The position numbers and the translations under genes are program-made. A stretch of 64,000 nt of DNA. It comes from Comamonas resistens. GTDB lineage: Bacteria; Pseudomonadota; Gammaproteobacteria; Burkholderiales; Burkholderiaceae_C. The notes beneath the pieces were generated by a model that was not told the origin of the DNA, searched no databases, and saw only the letters and a program-made list of their open reading frames with translations. The stretch's first letter is position 1. Every line of letters starts with the position of its first letter. The stretch covers positions 3,596,001 to 3,660,000 of the forward strand of contig NZ_CP125947.1 in NCBI RefSeq assembly GCF_030064165.1, given 5' to 3'. Positions 35,094-44,402 of the stretch are shown one piece after another.

Positions 35094-36488
35094 TCAGTTA
35101 TCGGAATCCCGCAGGCTCGGGCCTTGGCCCGAGCCGCCGCCATCGCCACCGCGCAGCGTGTGCGCGGCCGTGGTGGTGGCCTGGGTGAGTTGTTGGCGGC
35201 GTTGCAGGCGCTTGGCCCAGCCGGGTTGTTCCTGCTTCTGCGCGTTGGCCGTGTCACCATCGGCATCGCCTGTGGTGGCCTGCCCGGAACTGGCGGCACC
35301 ACTGCCTGAACCGCCATCGGTGCCGGAGCCTTGCCAGCCTGCTTTGAATGGCGCGGCAGCCTTGGCCGCCGCTGCCTTGATACCAGCACCTGAGCGTTGG
35401 CCTGCCGCCTGTGCGCCGCCCTTGGCGACATTGCCTAGCCCTGCCACTGCACCCTTGGCCCCGCCGCCCGCAGCGGTAGAACCGGCCTGGAAAGCCGACT
35501 TCGCGCTGCCAGCCGCCGAGGTCGCGGACCGCACGCCAGCCCCGGCGAGCTTGGCGGCAGCCGGTGCCATGCGAGCCCCGGCCATCACGGCACCGCCCAC
35601 GCCAGTTGCCGCAGCACCTACGGCCACCGCCGCGCCTGCTGCAGCCACAGCAGCACCGGCCATCGCGCCTGCGCCAAGCTGCGGTGCACCGGATACCAGC
35701 CCGGTGGCAATGCCAGGGCCGAAGATCCCCAAGGCCAGCAGCGTGAGCGAGGCCAGCATGATGACCACCGCATGGTCGATGGACGGCTCGGCGGGATGTA
35801 CCTGGAACTCGGCGAACAGGCCCGAGCCGATGCCGACGATGACGGCCAGCACCAACACCTTGATGCCCGACGACACCACGTTGCCCAGCACCTTTTCGGC
35901 AAGAAAGCTGGTCTTGTTCCACAGCGCGAACGGCACCAACACGAAGCCCGCGAGCGTGGTCAGCTTGAACTCGACCAGCGTGATGAAAAGCTGGATCGCC
36001 AGCACGAAGAAGCACAGGATCACCACCGCCCAAGCCAGGAACATGACCACGATGGGCGTCATGTTCACGAACACTTCGGGGAAGCCCGCCATATCGCTGA
36101 TCTGCTCAAGGATCGGCGCTGCCGCGTCGATGCCGGTCTTGGCGAGGCGTCCCGGTTGCAGGAATTCGGCCATGCTCATCGTCGAACCGCTGGCCGTCAG
36201 GCCCAGGCCCGCGAACGAGCGGAAGACGATGCTGGCCAGCCAGTTGAAGTTGTTGATGATGTAGGCGAAGGCGCCGACGTAAAGCACCTTGCGCAGCAGC
36301 TTGGCGATCACATCATCGCCCTGGCCGGTGGCGTGGCTCATCGCCCAGTACAGCCCGGCAATCGTCATGTCGATGACGATCAGCGTGGCGGTAAGGAACG
36401 CGACTTCTCCCTGCAGCAGCCCAAAGCCCGAGTCGATGTAGCGCGAGAAGGTAGCGAGGAAGCGGTCGATGACCGTCACGTCGTTCAT
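35094..36488 (-). CDS. trbL: Conjugal transfer protein TrbL (VirB6-like)
   Basis: A 464-aa polytopic inner-membrane channel component. The N-terminal 270 residues contain about six hydrophobic helices, with the TrbL region ASGSTMSMAEFLQPGRLAKTG in between. The rest is a low-complexity Ala/Gly-rich tail (AGAGVRSATSAAGSAKSAFQAG) and a charged, Gln-rich end, which is usual for TrbL. It lies 12 bp after trbJ and 17 bp before trbF. Confidence 0.94.
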   Translation of the reverse strand: MNDVTVIDRFLATFSRYIDSGFGLLQGEVAFLTATLIVIDMTIAGLYWAMSHATGQGDDVIAKLLRKVLYVGAFAYIINNFNWLASIVFRSFAGLGLTASGSTMSMAEFLQPGRLAKTGIDAAAPILEQISDMAGFPEVFVNMTPIVVMFLAWAVVILCFFVLAIQLFITLVEFKLTTLAGFVLVPFALWNKTSFLAEKVLGNVVSSGIKVLVLAVIVGIGSGLFAEFQVHPAEPSIDHAVVIMLASLTLLALGIFGPGIATGLVSGAPQLGAGAMAGAAVAAAGAAVAVGAAATGVGGAVMAGARMAPAAAKLAGAGVRSATSAAGSAKSAFQAGSTAAGGGAKGAVAGLGNVAKGGAQAAGQRSGAGIKAAAAKAAAPFKAGWQGSGTDGGSGSGAASSGQATTGDADGDTANAQKQEQPGWAKRLQRRQQLTQATTTAAHTLRGGDGGGSGQGPSLRDSDN

Positions 36489-36500
36489 GGCGGCACTCCG

Positions 36501-37244
36501 TCAGTTGCCGTAGAAATCCACGCGCTGCGGCGTGTAAGGCGTGCCTTCCCCCAGGAAGCGGCGCGTCACTTCACGACCACGTTCGACAGCCGCCGCCTGG
36601 CGTGCCAGTTCCAGCGCGGCGGCGCGTTCCTGCGTGATCTGGAGCTGCTGCGCCTGGATGGACTGCTTGGCCTGCAAGGCCAGAAGCTGGTTGGTCGCCT
36701 GCATGGCTTGCAGCGCGCCGGTGGCGGACTGGCTCTGGCTGACCAGATCGGACAGCGCGCTTTCGTCTTGCGCCAGGTTCTGCGACACCTGCGCCTGCAT
36801 CCGCATCGCGGTATGCAGGCCGTTCAAGGTGTTCTTCCAGCGTTCCTGCGCGTCGCGCAGCATCTGGTCGCCGCTGACGGTCGCGGCGTACTGCTCCGGG
36901 TACAGCCGGGCGAAGGTGGCATCCATGCTCTGCACGTCGTAGGCCAGGCCGCGAGCCTCGGCGATCAGCCGCTCGGTGGTCGCCAGTGTCGAACGCAAGC
37001 GATTGACGACGTTGAAGTCCAGATTCGCCAGATTACGCGCCTGGTTCATCAGCATCTGGGCTTCGTTCTGGAGTTGGTTGATCTGGTTGTTGATCTGCTC
37101 CAGCGTGCGCACGGCGGTCAGCGTGTTCTGCACGAAGTTGGACGGGTCGAACACCGTCAGCGCGGATGCAGGCTGTGAGGCCAGCAGCGATACCGACAGC
37201 ACGGCGGCGAGCGAGACGGACAGCAAACGGGGTTGGGTCTTCAT
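36501..37244 (-). CDS. trbJ: Conjugal transfer protein TrbJ (VirB5-like)
   Basis: A 247-aa secreted component, probably at the pilus tip. The start at 37244 follows GGAGG at 8 nt and gives a clear signal peptide (MKTQPRLLSVSLAAVLSVSLLA, cut after ASA). The mature protein is nearly all helix with coiled coil (TLEQINNQINQLQNEAQMLMNQARNL). It overlaps the trbE stop by ATGA. A longer frame to 37319 would spoil the signal peptide and is rejected. Confidence 0.94.
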   Translation of the reverse strand: MKTQPRLLSVSLAAVLSVSLLASQPASALTVFDPSNFVQNTLTAVRTLEQINNQINQLQNEAQMLMNQARNLANLDFNVVNRLRSTLATTERLIAEARGLAYDVQSMDATFARLYPEQYAATVSGDQMLRDAQERWKNTLNGLHTAMRMQAQVSQNLAQDESALSDLVSQSQSATGALQAMQATNQLLALQAKQSIQAQQLQITQERAAALELARQAAAVERGREVTRRFLGEGTPYTPQRVDFYGN

Positions 37245-39691
37245 GGTGAAACCTCCGGTCGTTGAGAAGCGAGGAAGGACGCTGCTGCCGGTGAGGACGG
37301 CAACAGGTCGGCAGCCCAATCGAGGCCGCGATGGCGCAACCAGGCACCGGCGAAGCCCGGTGTGCCGGCATCCAGCAGCACGCGATCCATGTCGCGTTGG
37401 TCTTGCGGGGTGGATGCACTCGCGAAGGCCAGCGTGGCTGGCCCCAGGTCGAGGTCGAAAAGGCGGTTTCCGAGGCGCGATTGGTAGTAGTAGTCACGCT
37501 TTGGCTGCGCGGTCGCCACAATCTCGATCTGGCGCGAGTTCAGCCCAAAGCCTTCGTAGATCGTGCGAATCTGCGGCTCGGTCGCCTGTGGGTTAGGGAG
37601 AAAAATCCGACTGGCGCAGCTTTCGATCACCGCCGGGGCAATGCTCGAATCCTTGATGTCGGCCAGCGACTGCGTGGCGAAGATGACGCTGACATTCTTC
37701 TTGCGCAGCGTCTTGAGCCACTGGCGGATGCGGGCGGCGAACACCGGGTCATCGAGAAACAACCAGGCTTCATCGAGGATCAGCAGCGTGGGTGCGCCGT
37801 CGAAGCGTTCATCGAAGCGAGCGAACAGGTAGCCCAGCACGGCCAGCACCGCTGCCTTGCTGTGCATCAGTTCTTCCATCTCGAAGCCCTGCACGCTGCC
37901 GGAACCCAGCCGGTCGGCATCGGCGTCCAGCAACTTTCCGTGCGCTCCACCCAGCACATAAGGAGCGAGCGCCTGGCGCAGTGCGTTCGATTGCAGCAGC
38001 ACCGACAGGCCCGTCAGCGTGCGCTGCTCCACCGGCGCGCCGGCGAGGCTGCCGAGTGCCGACCAGATCGCGGCCTTCTCATTCGGGCCGATGGCCACGC
38101 CTTCGTGCAGCAAGCGGCCTTCCACCCATTCGGCGGCCCAGGTGCGATAGCCTTCCTGGTCAATGCGGGCCAGTGGCTGGAAGGCAATCGCCCCGTCGTT
38201 GCCGAGGTCGTAGTGCTCGCCGCCCAGCCCCAGGATGGTGGCGCGCATGGAGCGGCCCATATCGAAGGCGAAGATGCGCGAGCCGGGATAGCGGCGAAAC
38301 TGCATCGCCAGCGTGGCCAGCAGCACCGACTTGCCCATGCCGGTCGGCCCGGCGACCAGCGTGTGGCCCACGTCGCCAATGTGCGTCACCAGCCGAAACG
38401 GCGTTGCGCCATCGGTGCGGGTGACGATCAGCGATGGGCCGTCAAGGTGGTGGTTCTTCTCCGGGCCAGCCCACACGGCGGACAGCGGCATCATGTGCGC
38501 CAGGTTCAGCGTCGAGACGATGGGCTGGCGCACGTTGGCGTAGGCATTGCCGGGAATGGACGATAGCCAGGCATCCACCGCATTCAAGGTTTCGGGGATA
38601 GTGACGAAGCCCCGGCCCTGAATGACGCGCTCCACCATGCGCAGCTTTTCGTCGGCAGCGGCGGCATCCGTGTCCATGACGGTGACGATGGCCGTCAGGT
38701 ATCCGAAGGACACCTGATCGCTGCCCAGCTCCTGCAAGGCGGCATCGGCGTCGGCGGCCTTGTTGTTGGCGTCGGTATCGACCAGCGGGCTTTCCTGCTG
38801 GAAGATCGTTTCGCGCAGCAGCGCGACGACGTTCTTCCGTTTGGCGAACCACTGGCGACGCAGGCGACCGAGTTCTTTTTCCGCCTCGGCTTTGTCCAAG
38901 CACAGAAAGCGCGTGCTCCAGCGGTAGCCAAAGCCCAGGCGGTTGAGGTCGTCCAGAACCCCCGGCCAAGTCGAGGTCGGAAAGCCGCGCACCGACACCA
39001 CGCGCAGGTGCTGGTCGCCCAGCATGGGTGCCAGGCCGCCAATCAGGGCGGAGTCGGCCAACAGTGCGTCGATATGGAACGGCACGTCGGGCACACCGAC
39101 GCGATAGCGCCGCGTGGACACCGTGGTGTGCAGGTAGGTCAGTGTCTGGCTGTCATCCAGCCAGGCAATTTCCGGCATCACGCCGTCGAGCAGGTCGAAG
39201 ACGCGATCCGTTTCAGCCACGAAGGCTTCAAGCCGACCCTGCCAGTCCACACCTTCGCCCGGCGCGTTCTCATAGAGCATCTTGGCGGCGCGGGCGCGGG
39301 ATTCTTCTGGTGGCAAGTAAGCCAGCGTGAGGTGATAGGCGCTCTCGTAGTGATGGCCGGATTCCTCGAAAGCCGCGCGGCGTTCTTCCTCCACCAGCCA
39401 GGACAACGGCTCGGGGAAGTCGGAACGCGGATAGCCCGCCGCTGCGCGGCGCTCGGCTTCGATGAACAAGGCCCAGCCCGATCCCAAGCGGCGCAGTGCG
39501 TTGTTGAGCCGCGCCGACGTGGCGATCAGCTCGCCTTGCGTGGCGCTGTCCAGATCCGGCCCACGAAAGCGTGCCGTGCGCTGGAACGAGCCATCCTTGT
39601 TCAGCACCACGCCCGGTGCGATCAGCCCGGCCCAGGGCAGCCAGTCGGCCAGCAGCGCGGGCCGCTGGCGGTATTCGGCAAGGTTCAGCAT
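37241..39691 (-). CDS. trbE: Conjugal transfer ATPase TrbE (VirB4-like)
   Basis: An 816-aa ATPase that powers pilus assembly and substrate transfer at the inner membrane. The N-terminal CagE/VirB4 domain is followed by an AAA-type domain with Walker A GPTGMGKSVLLATL near residue 452 and Walker B LLILDEAWLFLDD near 645. A late ATQSLADIKDS segment is also conserved. The length is normal for TrbE, and the gene lies 12 bp after trbD. Confidence 0.96.
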   Translation of the reverse strand: MLNLAEYRQRPALLADWLPWAGLIAPGVVLNKDGSFQRTARFRGPDLDSATQGELIATSARLNNALRRLGSGWALFIEAERRAAAGYPRSDFPEPLSWLVEEERRAAFEESGHHYESAYHLTLAYLPPEESRARAAKMLYENAPGEGVDWQGRLEAFVAETDRVFDLLDGVMPEIAWLDDSQTLTYLHTTVSTRRYRVGVPDVPFHIDALLADSALIGGLAPMLGDQHLRVVSVRGFPTSTWPGVLDDLNRLGFGYRWSTRFLCLDKAEAEKELGRLRRQWFAKRKNVVALLRETIFQQESPLVDTDANNKAADADAALQELGSDQVSFGYLTAIVTVMDTDAAAADEKLRMVERVIQGRGFVTIPETLNAVDAWLSSIPGNAYANVRQPIVSTLNLAHMMPLSAVWAGPEKNHHLDGPSLIVTRTDGATPFRLVTHIGDVGHTLVAGPTGMGKSVLLATLAMQFRRYPGSRIFAFDMGRSMRATILGLGGEHYDLGNDGAIAFQPLARIDQEGYRTWAAEWVEGRLLHEGVAIGPNEKAAIWSALGSLAGAPVEQRTLTGLSVLLQSNALRQALAPYVLGGAHGKLLDADADRLGSGSVQGFEMEELMHSKAAVLAVLGYLFARFDERFDGAPTLLILDEAWLFLDDPVFAARIRQWLKTLRKKNVSVIFATQSLADIKDSSIAPAVIESCASRIFLPNPQATEPQIRTIYEGFGLNSRQIEIVATAQPKRDYYYQSRLGNRLFDLDLGPATLAFASASTPQDQRDMDRVLLDAGTPGFAGAWLRHRGLDWAADLLPSSPAAASFLASQRPEVSP

Positions 39692-39703
39692 GTCGGCATC
39701 CCC

Positions 39704-39976
39704 CTATGCGTCCAGCAACGGCTTGTGCTTGATGTGCCGGGCGAAGACCTGCATGAACTGCGGATCGACACGGGCACCCCAGACCGCCAGCGAATGGCCG
39801 ACGATCCACAGCACCACGCCGGGAATCCACAGTTGCAGGCCCAGCCCGACAGCGGCGGCCAGCGTGCCGTTGGCAATCGCCACGGTGCGCGGCGCACCGC
39901 CCAGCAGAATCGGCTCGGTCAGCGAGCGATGCAGCGGCACTTCAAAGCCGGCCGCGAAGCTGTCCGGCCCGTTCAT
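39704..39976 (-). CDS. trbD: Conjugal transfer protein TrbD (VirB3-like)
   Basis: A 90-aa small membrane protein with the VirB3/TrbD pattern: VPLHRSLTEPILLGGAPR near the N-terminus, then two hydrophobic segments (about residues 31-65). It works with TrbE at the inner-membrane base of the channel. Its ATG overlaps the trbC stop. Confidence 0.93.
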   Translation of the reverse strand: MNGPDSFAAGFEVPLHRSLTEPILLGGAPRTVAIANGTLAAAVGLGLQLWIPGVVLWIVGHSLAVWGARVDPQFMQVFARHIKHKPLLDA

Positions 39977-40365
39977 ACGACGGCCCCGCCTGAGAAGCTG
40001 AAGAACGACAGGAAGAAGCTCGAAGCCGCGAAGGCGATGGACAGGCCGAAGACGATCTGGATCAGCTTGCGGAAGCCGCCGCTGGTATCGCCGAAGGCCA
40101 GCGCCAGGCCGGTGGCGATGATGATGATCACCGCGACGATGCGAGCCACCGGCCCCTGGATGGATTCGAGGATGGATTGCAGCGGGCCTTCCCACGGCAT
40201 CGAGGAACCGGCGGCCTGCGCGGTTCCGGCCAGGAACAGCAGCAGCGCGGCCAGCAGCAGCCCTTGCCCTGCGGGGCGGGCCAGGCTACGCAGTCCTGCC
40301 AGGCTGGACAGGTGGGAAAGCGGATTTACGGAAAAGCGGAAAGCAGGAACGTGCATCTGCGTCAT
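39973..40365 (-). CDS. trbC: Conjugal transfer pilin TrbC (VirB2-like)
   Basis: A 130-aa prepilin. It has a basic N-terminus, a signal-like hydrophobic segment (GLLLAALLLFLAGTAQAAG, processing site after AQA near residue 52) and two further membrane helices (ARIVAVIIIIATGLALAFG and FGLSIAFAASSFFLSFF). The mature peptide of about 78 residues would polymerise into the conjugative pilus. The start overlaps trbB by ATGA. Confidence 0.93.
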   Translation of the reverse strand: MTQMHVPAFRFSVNPLSHLSSLAGLRSLARPAGQGLLLAALLLFLAGTAQAAGSSMPWEGPLQSILESIQGPVARIVAVIIIIATGLALAFGDTSGGFRKLIQIVFGLSIAFAASSFFLSFFSFSGGAVV

Positions 40366-41432
40366 GGCAGTTCTCCAGGTTGGTCAGGGATCGAGAAAGG
40401 CGCAGCGGCAGCGGCTGCAAGAGGAACCGGCGTCAGCTCGGGAAACGGCGTTTCCAGTGCGTCCGCCAGGCGGTAGCCCGCGCCGTCGAAACCGACGACG
40501 CGGGCGATGCTTTCGACGCGGCGCTTGCGGCCACGTCCGGCGATGTGGATGACGACGTTGACCGCCTCGGCGATCAGCGCACGCGGCGGATTCACTGCCA
40601 CTTCGAGGATCAGTTGCTCCAGGCGCAGCAGTGCGCCCAAGGCGGATCCGGCATGGATGGTGGCGATGCCACCGGGGTGGCCGGTGCCCCAGACCTTCAC
40701 CAGATCCAGCGCTTCGCCGCCGCGCACTTCGCCGACGATCACGCGATCCGGGCGCAGCCGCATCGTGGCGCGCACCAACTCCTGCATCGACACCACGCCC
40801 GCACGGGTGCGCAGCGGCACATGGTCACGGGCCGCGCATTGCAGTTCGATGGTGTCTTCGAGCACCAGCACGCGGTCGCCGGTGGCGGCGATCTCGGCCA
40901 GCAAGGCATTGGCCAGCGTGGTCTTGCCGGTGCTGGTGCCTCCGGCGATCAGGATGTTCTGCCGCTCGCGCACGGCATGACACAGGAACTCGGCCTGCCC
41001 AGCGGTCAGGATGCCGTCGGCCACATAGCGATCCAGACCGATGATGCTCACGGCACGCTTGCGCAGCGCGAAGGCTGGGCCGGGTGCGGCGGGCGGCAAG
41101 ATGCCCTCAAAGCGCTCGCCGGTATCAGGCAGTTCGGCGGTCAAGAGCGGTTGGCCGCGATGCACCTCCGCACCGACATGGGCGGCGACCAGACGAATGA
41201 TGCGTTCGCCATCGGCCTCGGGCAGTTCTACGCCGAGTGGCGTACGGCCAGAAGACAGCCGATCCACCCACAATGTCCGATCGGGGTTGAGCATCACTTC
41301 CACCACGTCCGGGTCTTCCAGCGCAGCAGCGATCACCGGCCCCATCGCCGTGCGCAGCATCTGGATGCGGCGATCCTGAGACGCTGCAGCGGATGAGCGC
41401 GGATCGGGCGGGATTTGAGGAGCGGCACTCAT
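40362..41432 (-). CDS. trbB: Conjugal transfer ATPase TrbB (VirB11-like)
   Basis: A 356-aa hexameric traffic ATPase of the type II/IV secretion family. The Walker A box GGTSTGKTTLANALL is near residue 164, the Asp box VLVLEDTIELQC follows near 193, and Walker B RPDRVIVGEVRGGEALD is near 232. A histidine box (GHPGGIATIHAG) lies near 255. It switches the apparatus between pilus building and DNA transfer. ATGA overlaps link it to the CopG gene upstream and trbC downstream. Confidence 0.96.
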   Translation of the reverse strand: MSAAPQIPPDPRSSAAASQDRRIQMLRTAMGPVIAAALEDPDVVEVMLNPDRTLWVDRLSSGRTPLGVELPEADGERIIRLVAAHVGAEVHRGQPLLTAELPDTGERFEGILPPAAPGPAFALRKRAVSIIGLDRYVADGILTAGQAEFLCHAVRERQNILIAGGTSTGKTTLANALLAEIAATGDRVLVLEDTIELQCAARDHVPLRTRAGVVSMQELVRATMRLRPDRVIVGEVRGGEALDLVKVWGTGHPGGIATIHAGSALGALLRLEQLILEVAVNPPRALIAEAVNVVIHIAGRGRKRRVESIARVVGFDGAGYRLADALETPFPELTPVPLAAAAAAPFSIPDQPGELP

Positions 41433-41899
41433 GACGCATGCTCCGCAGTGCGTTCATGGGCCTGTGCCGCTGCTTCATCCATCCGTATCGGGTCGGGATG
41501 CAGTTCTTCCACCACATCGCGCACCAGACTGCGGCCACGCAGCAGGTGGCGACCCAACTGTTCGACGAACTGCTCGAAGCGCGCCTTGCCTTGGGCGCGG
41601 GCTGCATCCTGATGGGCTTCGGGCACCGGCGTGCTGACGGTCAGGTAGTAGCGGATAAACAGCGCCAGCGTTTCGATCTGGATGTTCTGGTCACGCTCCA
41701 GACGCTCGGCCTGCCGCGACAAGCGATCAAGACGCTTGGCAATGGCAGCTTCGCGCTGGTCGCCAGCATCAGGCGACAGCCAGGACGCCAAGGCAGCGGC
41801 GACGATGCTGGACTTGGACACGCCTTTCTTGGCGGCCAGCTCGTCCAGGCGTTTGGCGTGCTCGTGCTGGATGAACAGGTTCAATCGGTATTGGCTCAT
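41429..41899 (-). CDS. CopG-family ribbon-helix-helix regulator
   Basis: A 156-aa protein with an N-terminal ribbon-helix-helix domain (MSQYRLNLFIQHEHAKRLDELAAKKGVSKSSIVAAAL) and a long helical C-terminal part rich in Arg and Glu. It sits between traG and trbB with ATGA overlaps at both ends, as in other Tn4371-type elements. It likely tunes expression of the transfer operon by binding DNA upstream of traG, which is inferred from fold and position. Confidence 0.88.
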   Translation of the reverse strand: MSQYRLNLFIQHEHAKRLDELAAKKGVSKSSIVAAALASWLSPDAGDQREAAIAKRLDRLSRQAERLERDQNIQIETLALFIRYYLTVSTPVPEAHQDAARAQGKARFEQFVEQLGRHLLRGRSLVRDVVEELHPDPIRMDEAAAQAHERTAEHAS

Positions 41900-43902
41900 A
41901 GGTCGATTCCGTCGTTGGGGTTCAGCGATGCCAGCCGCGCCGTGCGTTGCAGGGCGGGGTCGAGCTGGCCGGGAAGCAGCAGAGGCATGTCGTCGTCATC
42001 GAGCAGCGACAGGTCGCTGGCCGGGGCGTCCATCTCGGGGGCATAGGCGATGGCTTCGGACAGTTCGGGCTGGCGGCGTGGGCCGCCGTCGTCGGTCGAT
42101 CCCAAGGCCTCCAAGTCATCGCTGGATGCAGTGGCTGGCGCCGCAGGAACTGCAGGTATTGCCAGGCCGCTCCAGTCGTCAGGTCGTGCTGGCGGCACAT
42201 CGGCATAGCGGCCTGCCATCACCGCAGGCGGCGGCAATACCCGTTGTTTGAAATTGGCATCGGCGTAGTAGCGCAGCTTCTTCGCCTTGATCGGCGCGAC
42301 ACTGGACACCATCACCACCGCCTCATCGGTCGGAAGCTGCATCACTTCGCCCGGCGTCAGCAGCGGGCGCGCCGTTTCCTGCCGCGACACCATCAGGTGC
42401 CCGAGCCACGGCGCGAGCCGGTGGCCTGCGTAGTTGCGCTGGGCGCGCAGTTCGGTGGCTGTGCCAAGCGTTTCGGAAATGCGCTTGGCTGTGCGTTCGT
42501 CGTTGGTGGCGAAGGTCACGCGCACATGGCAGTTGTCCAGCATCGAATGGTTCTGCCCATACGCCTTGTCGATCTGGTTGAGCGACTGCGCGATCAGGAA
42601 GCTGCGGATGCCATAGCCCGCCATGAAGGCCAGCGCCGTCTCGAAGAAGTCCAGGCGCCCCAGCGCCGGGAACTCGTCGAGCATCAGCAGCAGCTTGTGC
42701 CGGCGCTCGATACCGTCGGAGCCGTCGAGCGATTCGGTGAGCCGCCGGCCGATCTGGTTGAGGATCAGCCGGATCAGCGGCTTGGTGCGCGAGATGTCGG
42801 AGGGCGGCACTACCAGATACAGCGATACCGGATGCTCGGCGGCGATTAGGTCGGCGATGCGCCAGTCGCAGCGCGACGTGACTTCGGCCACGGTCGGATC
42901 GCGGTACAGACCGAGGAACGACATGGCGGTGGACAGCACGCCCGACCGCTCGTTGTCCGACTTGTTGAGCACTTCGCGGGCAGCGGATGCAACGACGGGA
43001 TGCTGGGCATCGCCCAGGTGCTTGGTCGTCATCATCCGGTGCAAGGTCAGCTCGAACGGGCTGGCCGGATCGGACAGGAAGTTGGCGACGCCACGCAGCG
43101 TCTTGTCCTCGCCCGCATACAGCACATGCAGGATCGCGCCGACCAGTAGCGCGTGACTGGTCTTCTCCCAATGGTTACGCTTCTCCAGCGCGCCTTCGGG
43201 ATCGACCAGGATGTCGGCGATGTTCTGCACATCGCGCACCTCATGCGCGCCGCGCCGCACCTCCAGCAGCGGGTTGTAGGCCGCCGAACTGGCATCGGTG
43301 GGGTTGAACAGCAGGCAATGCGAGAAGCGCGAACGCCAGCCAGCGGTGATCTGCCAGTTCTCGCCCTTGATGTCGTGGATGACGGCGGACGCGGGCCACG
43401 ACAGCAGCGTTGGCACCACCAGCCCGACGCCCTTGCCTGAGCGCGTCGGCGCAAAGGTCAGGACGTGTTCCGGCCCTTCGTGGCGCAGGTAGTGGCGGTC
43501 ATGCTGGCCCAGAAAGACGCCAGCAGGCTGCGTGAGCCCGGCCTTTCGAATGTCGGCGGCATCGGCCCAGCGGGCCGAGCCATAGGTCGTCACCTTGCGC
43601 GCCTGGCGCGAGCGCCATACCGACATGGCGATGGCGACCACCACAGCTAGCAGGCCGCTGCCCGCCGCGATCACGCCGCCGGCGTCGAACACCTGCGGCG
43701 CGTAGGCGTCGAAGAAGAACCACCACTCGAAAAGCTTCCACGGGTAATAGACCGGCGTGCCGTGGAAGTCGAACCATGGAGAGCCCAGGCGTAGCTGGTA
43801 GCCCAAGGCGGCGGCTGTCCATTGCGTGGCACCCCACACACCGGCGATCACGATGCCGAACACGGCGGCGATCTGCCCGAACAACACACCTTGAGCCTGC
43901 AT
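41896..43902 (-). CDS. traG: Type IV coupling protein TraG (VirD4-like)
   Basis: A 668-aa inner-membrane ATPase that delivers the relaxase-DNA complex to the secretion channel. Two N-terminal membrane helices (about residues 5-25 and 75-95) precede the nucleotide-binding domain. Walker A is FAPTRSGKGVGLVVPTLL near residue 157, and Walker B KLLLMLDEFPALGRLDFF near 410. A C-terminal acidic tail ends in LASLNPNDGIDL. The 164-bp upstream region, which follows a terminator, should hold its promoter. Confidence 0.95.
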   Translation of the reverse strand: MQAQGVLFGQIAAVFGIVIAGVWGATQWTAAALGYQLRLGSPWFDFHGTPVYYPWKLFEWWFFFDAYAPQVFDAGGVIAAGSGLLAVVVAIAMSVWRSRQARKVTTYGSARWADAADIRKAGLTQPAGVFLGQHDRHYLRHEGPEHVLTFAPTRSGKGVGLVVPTLLSWPASAVIHDIKGENWQITAGWRSRFSHCLLFNPTDASSAAYNPLLEVRRGAHEVRDVQNIADILVDPEGALEKRNHWEKTSHALLVGAILHVLYAGEDKTLRGVANFLSDPASPFELTLHRMMTTKHLGDAQHPVVASAAREVLNKSDNERSGVLSTAMSFLGLYRDPTVAEVTSRCDWRIADLIAAEHPVSLYLVVPPSDISRTKPLIRLILNQIGRRLTESLDGSDGIERRHKLLLMLDEFPALGRLDFFETALAFMAGYGIRSFLIAQSLNQIDKAYGQNHSMLDNCHVRVTFATNDERTAKRISETLGTATELRAQRNYAGHRLAPWLGHLMVSRQETARPLLTPGEVMQLPTDEAVVMVSSVAPIKAKKLRYYADANFKQRVLPPPAVMAGRYADVPPARPDDWSGLAIPAVPAAPATASSDDLEALGSTDDGGPRRQPELSEAIAYAPEMDAPASDLSLLDDDDMPLLLPGQLDPALQRTARLASLNPNDGIDL

Positions 43903-44066
43903 ACCCTGACCTCCGATTTCTCCTGCGCTGATTCCTCAATCAGACGCGGCACAAAGGCGTGCCGCAGGCGTCAGGATCGGTGCCGGCTCAGTGCCGGTCA
44001 AAGACCGTTATCGGCAGCAAGGTGATGCAAAAAGCATGGTTTCATGCAGGGAAAAAGCCAATAAAA
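43903..44066. promoter_or_regulatory. traG leader with repeats and a small dyad
   Basis: Between the terminator and the traG start, the plus strand has two copies of GTGCCGG (at about 43981 and 43991) and the dyad CGGTC-AAA-GACCG at 43995-44007. These are candidate operator elements for the CopG or LysR protein. No convincing -35/-10 pair could be fixed by eye. Confidence 0.4.
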
Positions 44067-44095
44067 ACGCCGCAGGCATGAGCGCGCTGCGGCGT
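44062..44095 (-). terminator. Rho-independent terminator between the EexN gene and traG
   Basis: Read on the minus strand, arms ACGCCGCAG and CTGCGGCGT (perfect, 9 bp) enclose an 11-nt loop and are followed by TTTTAT. It should stop transcripts from LysR-eexN, and from the cargo operon further upstream, before traG. Confidence 0.82.
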
Positions 44096-44135
44096 GTTGA
44101 GAAAGAAAAAAGGATATGCGGCAAGCCGCCAACGG

Positions 44136-44402
44136 TCAGAACTTCGGCGGCGTTTCCGATGGTGTGTAAGGCACCTTGCCGTCGCCGAAGAAGCGCTTGT
44201 TGGTCGCCTCGGCCACGCGGTCGCACAGCACGTCGCCCATCGTTTGGCGCTCGGTCTTGCACCGGCGGCGCAGTTCCTTCAAACGTTCGGGATCGGCGGC
44301 CAGTTCGTCCACGGTCGGCACATTAGCTGCCGGTTTCGGCGGCTCGGACGGGCCGCAGGCGGTGAGTACAGCAACCAGTAACAAAAGGGTAAGTCGCTTC
44401 AT
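44136..44402 (-). CDS. EexN-family lipoprotein (entry exclusion)
   Basis: An 88-aa lipoprotein with a signal peptide MKRLTLLLLVAVLTAC whose lipobox cysteine is residue 16. The mature part is charged, with two further cysteines (RRRCKTERQTMGDVLCDRV), the layout of EexN-type entry exclusion proteins of Tn4371/IncP-like systems. Such proteins reduce redundant conjugation into a cell that already carries the element. It overlaps the LysR stop by ATGA and is followed by a terminator. Confidence 0.82.
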   Translation of the reverse strand: MKRLTLLLLVAVLTACGPSEPPKPAANVPTVDELAADPERLKELRRRCKTERQTMGDVLCDRVAEATNKRFFGDGKVPYTPSETPPKF

